A stretch of 64,000 nucleotides of DNA. Origin: Lecanicillium sp. G3 (Eukaryota > Ascomycota > Sordariomycetes > Hypocreales > Cordycipitaceae). Numbering within the stretch: position 1 is the stretch's first letter; each line of letters opens with the position of its first letter. Of this stretch, positions 1 to 13,319 are shown one piece after another. Location: NCBI GenBank assembly GCA_037575805.1, contig JAZHPD010000004.1, positions 434,001-498,000 of the forward strand. The letters are read 5' to 3'. The translations under genes were made by a program, and so were the position numbers. Under the pieces are notes generated by a model. The model saw nothing but the letters and a program-made list of their open reading frames with translations, had not been told where the DNA came from and searched no databases.

Positions 1-3000
1 CCGTTTCACGAAGACTAGAAAGCGGAACAAAATATTAGAACATATTCATAAAAATCAAAGTGCGACGCAATGACCGGGGAGAGGTTCAGGTAAGGGGTCG
101 AAGGCCATGTCTACAGCGTTGCATCCAACTGAATAGCAGGCATATAACTCAGAGGCCCCAATGTACCCTTGGTAGTAACTGACAAAAAGACGAGGTGTGA
201 GGCGGTTCTGAGGGTGTCAGGGATACGGAAGATGGATGCTTGGGGTACGATACCACTTCGAAGCAAGCGAAACGGGAAGTGAAGATACCGGTGCAGCGGC
301 TTCTGCTCAGCCTTGTCCTAGGAAATTCATAACCCACCCACGGGCTGATGCTGGCCGTAGAGACCACTGCAGGTGAGAGGCGAAGTGTGACTGACTGTTT
401 CTGAGAAAGGGATCCAGTTCTGGGCTGCAAAGCTCCCAGCAGAATGCAAGGGCAGAGGAGGCCTGCGTTCAGCTGCAGAGAGTGGCCTGCAGGATGACAG
501 CTTGCGCTGAGAGTGGTGTGAGGCAGATTATGGAGGGGGGAAGTCCGGGCCAGGCAGGAATATGGAGCAGGTCGGCGCAGCAGCGCAAAAATATATGGTT
601 ATGGCAGATGGCACTTCGGTAATCTGCAAGGGCAGCGCAGGCGCGCGGGAGGCAGTGGGGGCCAATGAAGAACAGCAGACAAGGGGAGGCGAAGAATAAA
701 AAGACAAGCAAATGGACGCTATTACTTACAGGAGGACGGATAAGGTGGCGGTGGAGATTTTTTCGACTTGACAGCTTGGTTGCACCGCACTGCAGCAACG
801 CACCCGCATATGCACCCACCTAGCCTGCCTCTAGGATAGTGCTGTCGTGTGGCTGACGCCCGAGGGTGCACTGTGGTTGTATGGGACTGATTACTCGCCA
901 ATTGAGATAAGGCAATAGTCAATGCAGTTTTAATCTTCGCCGATGTTCCTGGGCTTGAACGGCTTCCGGTAAATAGTCCGGTTGACTCGAATGGTTATAT
1001 AGCGTGAAGTCGACGGCCGAAGGCGTAAAAGAATTGAACCGGAAAGTAGCCAATGGAGTACTTGTCTTGGCGAGACGAGTCGTAGCTCAGCAGCAGCTGT
1101 TGGAGTCCTTCTTGAGTAAAGAAACTGGAAGAAAGGGTATTCGATTTCGTCGTTGGTATGAAGTATTAAAAGAAGAGATTAGAGATTGATGTCCCGGGAA
1201 CTTTTAGAACAGGGTATCGGCGAAAGGGGGTATAGTGCCGATGAAGATATGACAAGTAGAATGTGAACTGAAGCCAACAAGACGTGTTAATGTGGTCGAA
1301 CGGTAGAGACTGCGGAAGAATGGTATCAAGGGTTGATATGAAGGTTGAAAGATGCTAAGAACATGTCATGAACCTGTTTCGAAAGTGAAGAAGAGTTAAC
1401 AGGAGTGTACTTGTTCTTCTTCTTTAGAAAATGAGTATTAATCAAGAGAAGCAAAAGCAAAAGTCGGGGAAGGGAAAGGGGCCGGTCTTAATAGTCGACA
1501 AGGCGTTTGTTTTTGTTGGGCTGAGATTCCAAAACGGGCCAGACAGGCAGGCACACTGCAGGAGGCAGATCCAGGAGTGGTAACAGGCAAGACCAAAAGC
1601 GAACAAGAGTCCGGCCGATGCGGGAAGGTGGACAGGGGATCTGGCCACCGGATCCAGTCAGGCAAGAGGTAGGCTGGTAGGGTGTGGTTGAGGTGTGTGT
1701 GTGGCTGGCACGCAGGTACTTGTAATTGATGTACGGAGTATGCGCAGAAGATAGGGCGCTGCATGGCCGGCTGTGTAGGCGTTGAGTTAATGCCTAACAA
1801 TGGCGCGTGAGCTCAATGGGCCAAACTGGACAGGGTAATATCCAGCCTGGTCAGCCAGCTCAGCAGCCAAGCTGGGTAATACAGGTGACCGATGTGTTAA
1901 GGCGCAAAGCACAGTTGAGTTGTGGCGGATAGCTCCGTCGCACAAGGCTTGGGGTTCTGAGCTGTCTGTGTGTTGTTTGCGTGTCGAGCCTGCAGCCACG
2001 TCTCCCAGGGCCTCATCTGGCCCGGCCTGGTCTTGTTTGGTTCCTCGCCCCGGGTCGGCGCTCTGCACCAAAGTACCTGGACAGGCTGAGCTTGGCCACA
2101 GCCGCCGGACATCAGAGACATCATAAGGGAGCGAGCAGGGATGAGAAGGACATTGGAGCATTGGCGCATTGGGGGCGTAAAGACAATACAGGCGCAGTGT
2201 GGGGGTTGTTTTGAGAACCTACCATGATGATGATGTGGACGATGCTGACAACGATAACGGTACAATGTCGAGATGCACTATGAGGAGGTCGCGGTCGTCT
2301 TTGTGAGATTCGATATTTAGTATCGTTTCTTGATTTCGCCTCTGGCGGCTGTTGTAATAAAAGAGTTCGATCTCGTCTGAGACCCTCTGGGCCGTATTAT
2401 TTTGGTACCGTTGGTTTACCTGGCTCGGTCTGAGATGGACCTGGTAGCTGGGCCTGTACGCGCGCGCGACATAATACACCCCCCTCGTACCAGAGACGGA
2501 ACGACGATTGCACTGAGAGAGATGGGCGGGTTGTAGAGTGTCAAGCGACGGTGTTGACACAGGCGGACGGACGTGACGAGGTTAACGGGCAGGCTGGGGC
2601 CCAGGGCCGGTCGTCTGCGGTCAGCGGTTGGCTGGACTAATAATAAGCAAGCAGGCAGGTTCCCCCCCTCCAGGGCTGGCAGGCTAGGCTGGCAAGCAGG
2701 TTAGGTTCCCATCTTCCGTCGACGGCGGCCCTGAAGGTTTGACCTAGCGCCCAGTAGCGTGTTGGGAGTGGCGCGTGGTCGGCCAGTGGTAGTACGGTCT
2801 GTTTGTGCTGCTCCACAGCAAAGGGAAAGAAGACCGAGATTGGAGAAGCGAGACGGAGGTGGCCCAGGTTAGCCAGATTATTAGGTGTCACAAGCTAAGT
2901 GCCAGAGCTAGTAAGGGTCTTTGGTGGTGAGGTGAGAAGAGGGAGGAGGAGGAGAAGAAGGGAGGAGGGGAAGATGAGGGGTGTGAATTGCCAGGCACGG

Positions 3001-3029
3001 AGTAACTAGTGTGGGCGGTTTGCTACGAA

Positions 3030-3084
3030 GTACGGAGTACACGGCACAAAGTACCAACTCGATAGTACCAGTAGTACTCCGTAC
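3030..3084. repeat. Inverted repeat of GTACGGAGTAC
   Basis: GTACGGAGTAC at 3030-3040 is followed by its exact reverse complement GTACTCCGTAC at 3074-3084. This gives an 11-bp perfect stem around a 33-nt spacer. The core TACGGAGTA recurs at 1731-1740, 26920-26929 and 58857-58866, all intergenic. It could be a protein-binding palindrome or a small mobile-element relic. Confidence 0.6.
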
Positions 3085-6000
3085 AGCAGGTGTATGTCGG
3101 GTGTGGTGTGGTGCGGTGGTGGGCGTGGGCCATGTCTTGTAAAACAGCGGTGCAGGTATTAAGGGGACAAGATTCGTAAAGAACAATCGTACATACTGCC
3201 GTTTCCAGGCCCGGTTCCCGAGGGCGTACAGCAATTGCCAACATGTCTACAGTCTGATGTCACTGTCTTCCGGCGTCGAGACCTACGATAGCTCCCTTGT
3301 CTGTGCATCCCAGCAGGGCCCTGCGTCAAGATTCAATCAAGATCATCAATAAATCAATTGTTTTACACATGATTTCAACGCCATGTAGCGTAGCGGCGTT
3401 GCAGCGTCGCAGTCTCCTGTACAAGCGTCACACAGCAGGGCCACTCGACTCTCTCTGCCTCTTTTAGCTTCAGCCTGGAGAAAGGGCCGTTTTTTTTACT
3501 GGGGCCGCGGGCGTATGCTTGGCCCTGGAAGGCGTAGACGGATGACGGACGCAAAATTTAAAGAGATATAATGAAGACAAAAGTATGGGCGGGGGGGAGA
3601 GATCCGGACAGAAACCGAGAACCTTGCGGCTTATTGCAGTAATCATCGCCATTGTCTTTGCAATAATCCACGCCAAGTGACCAATTCAGAACGGTGTAAG
3701 GAAAAAGAAAAGAAGACAAGTCCACGCACAGGTTTGAAAAAAAAATATTTGAAAAATAATAGCAAATAATAATATGCTGTCTGCTAGCAAGGGTGGGCTG
3801 GATTGGCCAATGCTGCCACCAAGAGCGCACACCCCCCAATTCCACACACCCCTTTTCTCATAGTGAGAGTAATTTTTGGGGGCGAAAAAACTAACAGCCA
3901 CGCGGTTACAGAAGCAAACTGTTGGAGGAGGAGAACGGGAAACCTTACTTGAAAAGAGAGATTTGTTGCTGCGACCTCAGCCTAGGGGCGACCTGAAAGC
4001 CGAGACAATGGGTTGAAAATTTTTCCCCTCAGCCTAAACAGAGTTTCCCACGTAATCGGCCTTGGATTATACTGCCAATACTACGCAACTTGACCGATTG
4101 GACGCTATCTGTAGCCGCCGTTGCCATTCTCTCTGACTAAGACGCCTTGGTATAGAGATTTGCAACGGCCATGCCGATATTGCTAACAGGGCTAGCTGGG
4201 CAATTTACTGACAATGGGCAATATACTTTTATTATATTCCTCTTCGATACAGGGTAGCCTTGAGAGAATCCGGAATTAAGAGCACATGCGCCCCTGGACG
4301 CCATACAGGTAGATTGAAGATGACGGGTCGCTTCTGAAGTAATCTGCATGCATGCAGAGACTCCAGGTCGCGCGCCCTGTCACCGCTTCGGTGCCACAAA
4401 GCCACAGGCCCCTCCGTGCCTCGGTTTACAAAATTGCAGGAAGCGCAGAAACTAGGGCATGGGTGCTCAATGGCCAAGAATGGGGAGCAAGAGGAAAGGC
4501 CCCCCAGTATAGATGCACAATGACGGGAGCGAACGCACGTTCCAGGGCTGGCCATGAATGAGCCGGCAACCAGCGCTCGATGCGGAAGCTTGCAAATCAG
4601 CCCCAGTAACTTCCATTTGGTAGCTGCCATCATTTAACCGGCCAATCTCAATGCTGCGGTGCTGGTGTGTGGCCGGGTCTACCTGCAATACGACACTGCT
4701 GAGGAGCTGCTCAGTGGTCTTTTAGCGAGGGCAAGGCCGCTGCAGGGAGGTCTAGCGAGTGTCGTCATCTTGCAACAGGGTGCTGGATATTCTAGAATAC
4801 AAAATTTCGCTGAAGCACGGTCAGGTCTGGTGGGGCGTCGCTTAACATTGCGCTGCGTGTTGTTGTATGAAGACTTCTGAGATGCGAGGCTTCGGCTCTA
4901 CCAGCAGCTGCAAAGCGGATGCAAAGCCACGATTAAACATTATTCTCCAACTTATACAAATAACTGAATAACGGACCGACATGTTGAAATTATCAATATA
5001 CTTTGGTTTGTGGCACACTGCTTCGGTATCATGTATTGACGGGGCTCCAATGTCAGGCGATCCCGGGGTGTAACCATTCCAGAACACAGCCATGTCATGA
5101 ACGGCCAGCCAGAAGAAAAGGAGAAGAATAATCATTTAACAAAACCAACGCCACTCCACAGCCCAGAGTCTTCCACGAGAAGAAAAAAACTACCAGTAGG
5201 TGGAAAGGGGGGAGGGGCGTGAAGAACCCAAAAAGGGGGGGCGTGCGATATTTCCATACAATAATAGCGCCGTGCTTGCATCGTCCGTCGAATGGCAAGT
5301 GTCCCAGACCAGCCAGGCTCGCTGCTCAACGACTTCATCCACTCCACCAAAAAGAAGTTTCCATCCACGGCTCGACCCTCTGCTCTCTCCACCCGTTGAC
5401 AAGCTCCATCCTCTGTCCCCCACCACCATGTCCATGTCCCGCCGACTTGTACTACGTAGTAGCCCGTGTGCTTGCTCGTGCCCGCCCACAGACAGTTCGG
5501 TCAGGAACCATTCAATCCATGCTCCTCTGCCACTGTCCCGTTGATAATCTGGCAGGTCCGGCGTTCGGAGGGGCTACATGGGAGAAAGTGCTTGCAGTTG
5601 CCCTCTCCTCTGCCCTGTCCAGCTCACATCGAGTCCTTGTCGAACCCCCCTGTTCGCGGCTCCTTTTAGTGCCCGTCTCCCATGGTCCTTTTCCCCCTGG
5701 CCCCTTGCCCCCTTCCTTGCTGCCAGATAATGGCCGCTGCCGGTCATTTTCGCCCCGACCTGCATCACATCTACTGGCTGGTGCTAGCAGCAAATGTGGT
5801 AGCCCGCGTGGTACAGTAGCCTCGCTAGTTGCTGGCGTCGCCGAGTTGCCAACTCAGTCCTTTTCCGCTCGCTCACGGCCATCCGTGTTCTACGCCATCT
5901 GAGCACCAAGCCAAATGTTGCCCCTTTTGGCCTTGTCACGCCGTCGCTATCTGGCAATCCAGAGTGTGTGCCAGGGTGGGATTCGCCCATCCGCACATAT

Positions 6001-9000
6001 GGCTGCGCAACTCTTTTGCAAGCGCTTCACGACGCCCAGTCCACATCCAACCCCCAATCGGAGCCGGCCTCATACGTCACTCGGGCGCCTTAATTTTACT
6101 TCGACCTCAGCTGCCGTCGTCCCGAGCCTGGCCCCTGGCGTTCAGCGTTAAATATGAGCGTTACTAATAAGCTGTGTCTATGATCCCGCGGCGTCGCAGC
6201 AAAACGACGGCACGCAAGACTAAACATGCATTTCATCGGCTACTGCAGTACGTCAAAGGATCAGTGAGCGATTGATACGAATAAGGCTCGCCACCGAATA
6301 CGCCAACGCCTGAAAAGTTCGACTTGCCTGACGGCGTCACGGTGCTTGCAAGTACGGCTGCATAATGCCAACAATACTGGTAATATTGTCGACATGGGCA
6401 CCCAGTCCTGGTTGAGGGCGCTACGGAAATGTCAGGGCGCCTGACGGCGCTGAGTTCAGACGTCTGGTCGACAGGGAAGGCAGTGTTCGACACTGACGCC
6501 ACGAGACGATACTCTCAGCCTCTTTCTTGTCGTCAAGTTCCAGCCCACTGTAAAGGAAGGCCACGTCGTGAATGCAGAACAGGCCGTCCATGGAATTTCA
6601 CAATGCCCCTCTAGGCATAGATCTCGTCTTGAATTCGAGCCCAGCTACAGGAAAACAGCATCGTTAAATCGCAATTCATAACTGGCAGACCAAATGTGTC
6701 ATTCTTTCCAAGAGAAGTGCGTGGGCATCGAGAGGCTGTGAGTCAAAACTGGAGGCAGGAGGGGCGTGGAACCGAGCCAGGACGGATCAGGTCTGACCCA
6801 AGGCTCTAGGCGCCAGGCTATTTCTATCGTCAGAATGCCAAGGTTTCTCGTGATTCGATTCTCCCGGTCTGGCCGGAGGCAAGAGACGCATCTGTTGGCC
6901 ATGCCACCCAACCCAAAGACGTCTGTCAGCGGCTAACCGTTCCTGTGGCTCAACAGGGAGGCTAAACGTGTACTGACAGGCTCACCATATGAAAGTTGGG
7001 CGCTTGCTGACGTATTCATCACGTTCAACTCGTTCTAAGAGCTGCCGTTGAGTTTTGCCTCTTTTATTTTATTTCGTGTCTGCATTCCTCGACATAACAG
7101 TATGGCAGCGAGCAGTCTCACTCGGCCCGCAGGCTGGGCCTTGCTAAACGCGTCCGACGGGAGATTCAATTTAGTCTGGTCGTCGTTTTGCCCGGGCGGT
7201 GTGTATAACCTAAACCGGAACGGATGCCCAGAATATCGACGCCAGTGCCACTGCTGGTGGCTGTAATGGAACTCGATGGGCACCGCCGTGTCAGTGGTTG
7301 AACAAAGTCTGAGCAATACTAATTAGGCCATTGCTCTGCAGTCTCGACGATGCTCGTAGTTTCACCAGAGTAGACGCCACTGTGCTATCTGGCCCGCTGC
7401 CAACGTGGGCACGGAGCCCGAGGCTGCTTCCGGAAAAAGTTTTAACAGCGGGCTGTTATAAAGAAGCTCCTGACAGAAATGCTAAAGAGGTCTGATTTAC
7501 TACATTGCCCCATCAGTTAGCTCTCTCCGTCGAGGCTAGGTCTATCCTTGGTCCACCACCTGAATGACAGTGCAAGTGTTTGGATCAGCATGTCAAGCTG
7601 CATGAACAGATACTTTGTGTGTGCCGCTGGCTTTTCTGCTTCTGATACGGTGATGATCGGGGGCTAACCTTGCCGCTTCGGCCCGGTCGGTGCTCATTCT
7701 GTGGTAAAGGGCGGCGGCTAGTGATACAACGGAGCATGAGGTCGACGTATGAGTGCAAACAGTGAGCTACCTTGGTTTGCTGCCGATTGAGGACTCGGTC
7801 TTGGCTCAACACCATCGGGCTCCATGGTGGAGGCTCTAGCAAAGTGGGCGGAGGAGTACAGGATCCTAGAATAGCTGCGCGGAAGAATCGCCGACTCGCT
7901 TACCCTGTTGCTTTTCCCTTATGCAGACGTTTCGTGTGGGCGTAATGGTGTCGACTGGAATGCTTCTGTGGAAATGGATGCTGGCTCTGTCTGTCGGCGG
8001 GCACGCGGGGCCCCAGGCTCCTGGGCGTGGGCGGCCGGAGCTGCCACCTTCGGGGCCACCGCCCGCGCGGGTGCGGAGGTGCACAGACTGGTAATGCCGT
8101 CAGTATGCACTGGCAGTTGCAGATGGCCAAGCGGGCAACGCCTAGGCCGTGTGGTCTGACTTGACTTTCAACACGCGGTCCAACTCTGTTCCCCGTCGCC
8201 ATCAATCCTTTCCATTGACGTTTGCATTTCTTCCGGTGCTATCCGCCCAAACCATCTCATATGGCAGCCTCGTCCCACCGCTGTCCACAATCCCGCATGA
8301 CTCGAGCCTCTACTACTGTACTGTGATGTGGCACGACCACTCCGCAATACACCCATCAACGGGCACACGGCACCACCAAACATAATGGCACCAGCCCATT
8401 ATCGCGGCCGTGTTTGCGGCACGCCGCAAGAACTGGGCAGGGATCCCTGAACCGACCCCGCCGCCACCATATTTCGAACATTCCATCAGAGTGCGGCGCG
8501 ATTTTCGGCACGGCTGCGTCTCAAGGTCGTGCGCTGAGCTGGGCTGGGCTGTCGTGCAGCTCCGGGGCCGTCATCTCCAGACGCTGATGCGGCCTAGCTT
8601 GCGAGGATATGCACTACAGCGGCCCAGGCCGCAGCTACTTTTTCGACGGTGACGCCAATCCATGTTGGCTCCCACCAAGCACCCTGCATGCAAAAACAAT
8701 GAGCCCCGCGGTAAACAAACAGGCGAGAGAGGCGGTGAACAGACATATCATGCGCTGCAGCCTGATCGACTTCATGTGACGTTGCTGTATTTTTATCCTT
8801 TGATAGTGGAAATGCAACTCTAGGCTGCAGCCCAAACAGGTTTTGGAATTTGAGCACATGGTCAGCATGACGCAGCAGTTGACGATCTAAGGAAACAGCA
8901 TCAGCTCGAACGGCGACAACTCTTTGGCTAGGGCTATGCGACAGCACCTGCATGTCGATTCACTGCAGACCAATTTCAGCATCCCAAGCTCCTTTCAATG

Positions 9001-10610
9001 GTACCAGAGGCAGTAAATGCTTCCAGAATCATTCATGCTATCACTCTTTTACCTCATTACTCGCTTGGGGTTCTCCTCGTGAGCGGTCCTAATCCAGACA
9101 CATATTGTCTCATGCATATTATTCGTCTTGGCTGACAAACAAGTTCTACCATGCACAATAAGTGATATACAGTATTGCTGTCTACTTGCCGGCGCTTGGC
9201 TCGCACATATTGACGAGTCAAAAGTGACGAGAGCGGACATCGACTCCATCACGACAAAGCGTCAGACGCACTCTCGTATCAGTCGCTCGAATGCAGACTT
9301 GGGCAACGCTCTACACGCCTTGGCGCATGGCATTGATCACTGCCAGTCTAACATTCTACCAGTTAGTAAAGCTAGGCTCGCGGGATTCTGCGCCAACAGG
9401 CTCGAGTCTCAGTTGGAGTCGTGCCTGTTATCGCAATGCCGCTAGAGCGTCGTTCGAGCGCCTGTGCGAAATTGCTTACTTGGGGGCGTGGCTGCCTTGT
9501 CCTGCCAAAAGCCGGTCATTCTTCATACTGCAATTATTAATGACGGAACGAACCCCCTGTCCGCCAGCCTCGCCATCGCTCAGCTGAGCCAGAAATCATT
9601 GGGCGGGGTGCGCGTCGGTGCCATTCCCAGACCCCAAACACAAGCCCATGGCAGTTGGTAGCGAACCACCTATTGGCGGCTCGCGATATCGTTCCATGTG
9701 ATGACAGAGAGAACAGCGGCGAATAATGCTAGAACGATGTTCAGCTCTTCGCACCCCCTAATCCTCTCGTCGATGTTACCTCGAGCTCCGTGGCATTACT
9801 GCGCCCCACCAACCTAGGCGTGAACGCGAACCAGACTGTCGGAGCCGGTACCAGTCAGCGCCCGATAGCCTGTTTTTCTTTCCTCTCTTTTCGCTCGGCA
9901 AATAGAGTAGAGAGATGGCGGTCAAAGGTGCCGAGACTGTGCCAGGTCGGACGCCTCGTGTGGCGCGTGGAGCAGCAAGGGCAACAGCTTGTAAATGACA
10001 AATGGCAATGTATCAGCCCGGCGGATGCCCGATGGCTGCAACATGCTTCTAGACGGGATTGCCACAAAAAACAAAACAGAGGGAACGCGCACATTGTGCG
10101 CACATTTGCCCCGTCCGACCTAGACCGGAGATACAGGATAGGAGTATGAATCTTCGTCTGAACCCGTGTACCAGAGTGTCGTAACCTTCCCGGAGGGGGC
10201 CCAGCCCAGTCAGGCTAGTAGACTAAAAACCTTTACCGGTCGACACCACTGCATATAGCCTCCCAGACTTGCATTTGCAGGGGATTCGGGCATCTTCCAG
10301 AATACGCAGGTGGTCATGGCGATTACCTCTCCTGGGAAACCAATGCGAGGAAGGCGTAGAGTAAGAGACATGCATCTGATGAGGCGGACACCAAGAGAAG
10401 TGATGGCGCATCATCCAAACAAAGCAGACAACCTCCCTTTGGTCCGCGGCAAGGTCGGCAAAAACAGCCGCGTCTGACAAATGTGGTGACTGTGCATCGA
10501 CAGCACAGAGGGCGTGGGAAGAGAAAACGCGAAAACGTATTCTTCTCCTTTCCCCGTTCACATCTAACTTATTGTTCTTGTCATACGCCCCTCTCCCCTT
10601 GCTCGGGTGT

Positions 10611-10635
10611 CACACACACATACGCACACACACAT
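10611..10635. repeat. CA/TG microsatellite
   Basis: Interrupted (CA)n run in the gene-poor left arm, with TACG breaking the array. No gene overlaps it. Confidence 0.8.
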
Positions 10636-11729
10636 GCAGGCCCCTCTCCTATGCGCACCCCCCCCCTTACCCCGTATGTAGTCGGGCAAAAAGAGAGAAG
10701 AAGGCTGCCAGCCGGGCGCATGGAAGTGGGTGTGAAGATGTGATAGCCCGGGCCAACCAGCCAGTTTGGTAATGCGGCCCAGGGCCGAGTTCTGTCCGTA
10801 TTGCGAGCCAGTGTCTCTTACGCGGGCGGCCACTCTTGTGCTCGCTGCGCCCGGTTTGTGTTTGGTCGCGGCGGAGGACAGATTTCTCGGCGCGCCGTAT
10901 AATCCTTTTCTTTTGTGATCCTTCTAAACGAGAACTCGGCGAGTGTGGGAGAAACTTGGGACGCGTCGAGGGGGGAAAGTAGCTGCTCCGATCCTCGGCC
11001 GAGTGCATCACACATTCATTGTCATACCGTACCCTGGAGTACGTAACGGACCTTTTTGGTGAGACCACAACATAACAACCGCATCATATCCTTGAGCTTG
11101 TGTAGACGCGAAATAATTCTGGGGTCGTACTTTGTGTCCCGCAGATGTTTATTCGTCACTCATGTGTGTGTAGCCGCCAATGCCGTGTCCTGTTGTCGCG
11201 ACTGTGAATCACGATTGGTAAGAGGACAAGTTTGTAAACAGTGAACCACACACTTTAGCCTCACAAAGGTTACCGTGCAAGCTGTATTGGGTGTCATCAT
11301 TTTATTTTGATTTCTTCGGTTTTAAAATATTTTTTTTCGTCTTTTCCTCTACCGTCACCGACCGACTTTTAGTATAGAGAAGGTGTTAAAAAAAAAAAAA
11401 AAGGAAAAGAAAAGAAAACAAGAAAATCACCAAACTCCATTGTGTATTCCCCCTTGAAAAGTTGTTGTTGCGTGCATCATGTTAAACAAAAAAATGAAGA
11501 AGAGAGAGAAAAAACCAAAAAAAAAATTCGTAAATAAAGAAATCAGCCGATGAAAACAACATTCGTCGTGAAGACTCGATAAAACCTCGCTGTGGGAGTT
11601 TGAAACAAGGTGTGCGCTCTGTTTGGCGTATATCCTTTCCCTAACAGCTTTGTGCCCGGAAGTGCGAGTTTGGCTAGGCAAGTAAAGAACAGGTGCGACG
11701 TAATGGAATGACCCGTTTGTATACGGCAT

Positions 11730-13319
11730 TTACCACTCATATTCACCCGTGGCCTTGTGGAAGACGTACTCCTTGCCGTTCACAGTAAGAACGCCGTCTT
11801 TAAGTGTACACTTCCTGTGCAGTTGTTAGTGATACTAGAGGACACAAAGAAATGTGGATCATAGACATACCACTTGTTCTTGACTCGCTGTACCTTGTCA
11901 TACATGCAAAGCATGATATGACCCAGGCCCTCGTCGTCAACTTCGTCCTCGTCATGGTCCTCATCGGGGTCATCAAGGTCAGAGTTGATGGCGTCTTCAT
12001 CTTCCTCCTCTTCATCATCATCGCCACCGTCATAAGTAGCAACTCCCTTGCCTTTGCGAGATTTTGAGACACCCTTGCCTCGAGCGGCTTCCTTCAAGGG
12101 TAGCATCAGGCCACCACCTTCCATGCTGCGTGCCTGAGCCGCCATTCTAGCATGAAGCATACGGTCAATGTCCACCCTACCAAGCTCATCCAGAGTTCCA
12201 GCTTCACTCCGACGCATCAGCACGCCCTCAAAGTCTTCGTCGTCGGCATCGCCGGCACCATCCGTCTGGCTATTTTGTACTTGTTGTCCAGCCGGAGTGG
12301 GAGCCGGAGGGCGGTAGGCCTGCTGCCCTTGGCCGGTGGCTGGTGTTTGGGGCTGCGGTGTCTGCGCCGATTGCTGGGGCTGCTGGCCCATGCGATCTTG
12401 GATGGCATTGATTGAGCCTGCGGCGCGGATGCCATATTGAGCCTGCAGTTGCTGCGCTGCTCTGTTGGCGGCTACGCTGTTCGAGTTGTCCATGCCGTTG
12501 TAGGCAGGATACTGAGGGACTCCAGAACCTTGCGTGCCGGGCTCTTCCTTAATAGCCACGCCAGGCTCTTCTTTTATGTAAGTGCCATCGGTCGTGGCGC
12601 CGTTTTGAGGAGCACTGGGAGCTGCAGTTGTGACTGGAACTGGGGGCGCGTAAGACTGTGCAGGCGGCTGTGACTCTGGGACAGCGGGCGTCGGCTCCGG
12701 TCTCGGGTCCCACGGGAAACTTGCGACATCAAGCTGCGTCAGCTTTTGTTGCCAGCCCTATGATAATGATTAGCCCAGTCCTCACGCTGATATCTCGTTG
12801 GTATAAGTGTAAGGTTGATGCAATGCAGCAGGATGCACGTGATCGGGTTGGCAATGGAGCGAGGGCGGCGAGTAGCCAATCAGACGGCAACAACTGCGGG
12901 CAACACAGGCATGTGCGGGCGCTTTTAGTTTAAAAAGGACCCAAATAACACCAGCTGCTGCCCCCTCTTCTGCGTCAGAGAGCACCCGTCCCCTCGCTCG
13001 TCTAGCCCGCCATAGGCATTTTGACCAGCGTCGCTTCAGAGAGGCGGTTCTTTTCAACCCGTCACGTCAAACCATTATGCATAGCAGATGGAAGGGATGG
13101 AGAGAGAGGGTATTGTGATAGAATGGGCACGTCTCGAGATGCTTTCATTGTCGCCGGTGCCCAAAGGAGGGTCGCCGGCTGGGGTCAAAGTAAGCTCACC
13201 TGGCGCAGCTCTTCCAGCACAGACTCTTCCACGCCGCTCTCCTCAAAATCAACTCGCGAGCTGTTGATGACCTCGTCGATGATCGTCTGGTAGACATTTC
13301 CAACAGCCTGGTTCGACAT
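11730..13319 (-). CDS. TOA1: TFIIA large subunit (alpha/beta, Toa1)
   Basis: This is the large subunit of the general transcription factor TFIIA, which stabilises TBP on promoter DNA for RNA polymerase II. I place exons at 13319-13200, 12757-11871 and 11814-11730, giving 363 aa. The N-terminus (MSNQAVGNVYQTIIDEV, then a VLEELRQ/GWQQKL helix, about residues 1-57) matches the TFIIA four-helix part. The middle is a Gln/Pro-rich spacer and then a long acidic run of Asp/Glu. The C-terminus has the beta-barrel signature IMLCMYDKVQRVKNKWKCTL and ends FHKATGEYEW, the usual fungal end. Intron 1 is long (442 nt); intron 2 is 56 nt. Both have GT-AG ends and preserve phase. CDC20 follows upstream on the same strand. 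Confidence 0.93.

Larger units (their letters stand above)
1..11729. other. Gene-poor stretch, no supported gene
   Basis: I find no reading frame here with protein-like composition, a plausible start and a coherent exon set. The open frames are short, on both strands, and rich in Pro, Ser, Arg and Cys, as expected from random GC-rich DNA. The stretch contains a CA microsatellite (10611-10635), an 11-bp inverted repeat (3030-3084), pyrimidine-rich plus-strand sequence around 5300-5800, and A/T homopolymers near 3721-3775, 11313-11345 and 11389-11403. The last 1-2 kb lies downstream of TOA1 and probably includes its 3' UTR. The rest may be a long promoter for a gene left of the window, non-coding RNA, or decayed sequence; I cannot tell which. 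Confidence 0.6.

Noticed and set aside
1004..1189. 61-codon frame with protein-like, amphipathic composition
   Set aside because: It begins with GTG, not ATG, has an upstream stop and no neighbouring exon. Could be a gene relic but cannot be supported.
2219..2560. 113-codon minus-strand ORF
   Set aside because: Starts at a GTG, has no domain and no splice partners; likely chance.
5219..5902. 227-codon plus-strand ORF
   Set aside because: Composition (Pro, Ser, Arg, Cys) is that of translated pyrimidine-rich non-coding DNA; overlapping long frames occur on both strands.
10611..10635. Possible telomere-like or CRISPR-like repeat
   Set aside because: It is a simple CA microsatellite; no TTAGGG repeats or regularly spaced direct repeats occur in the window.
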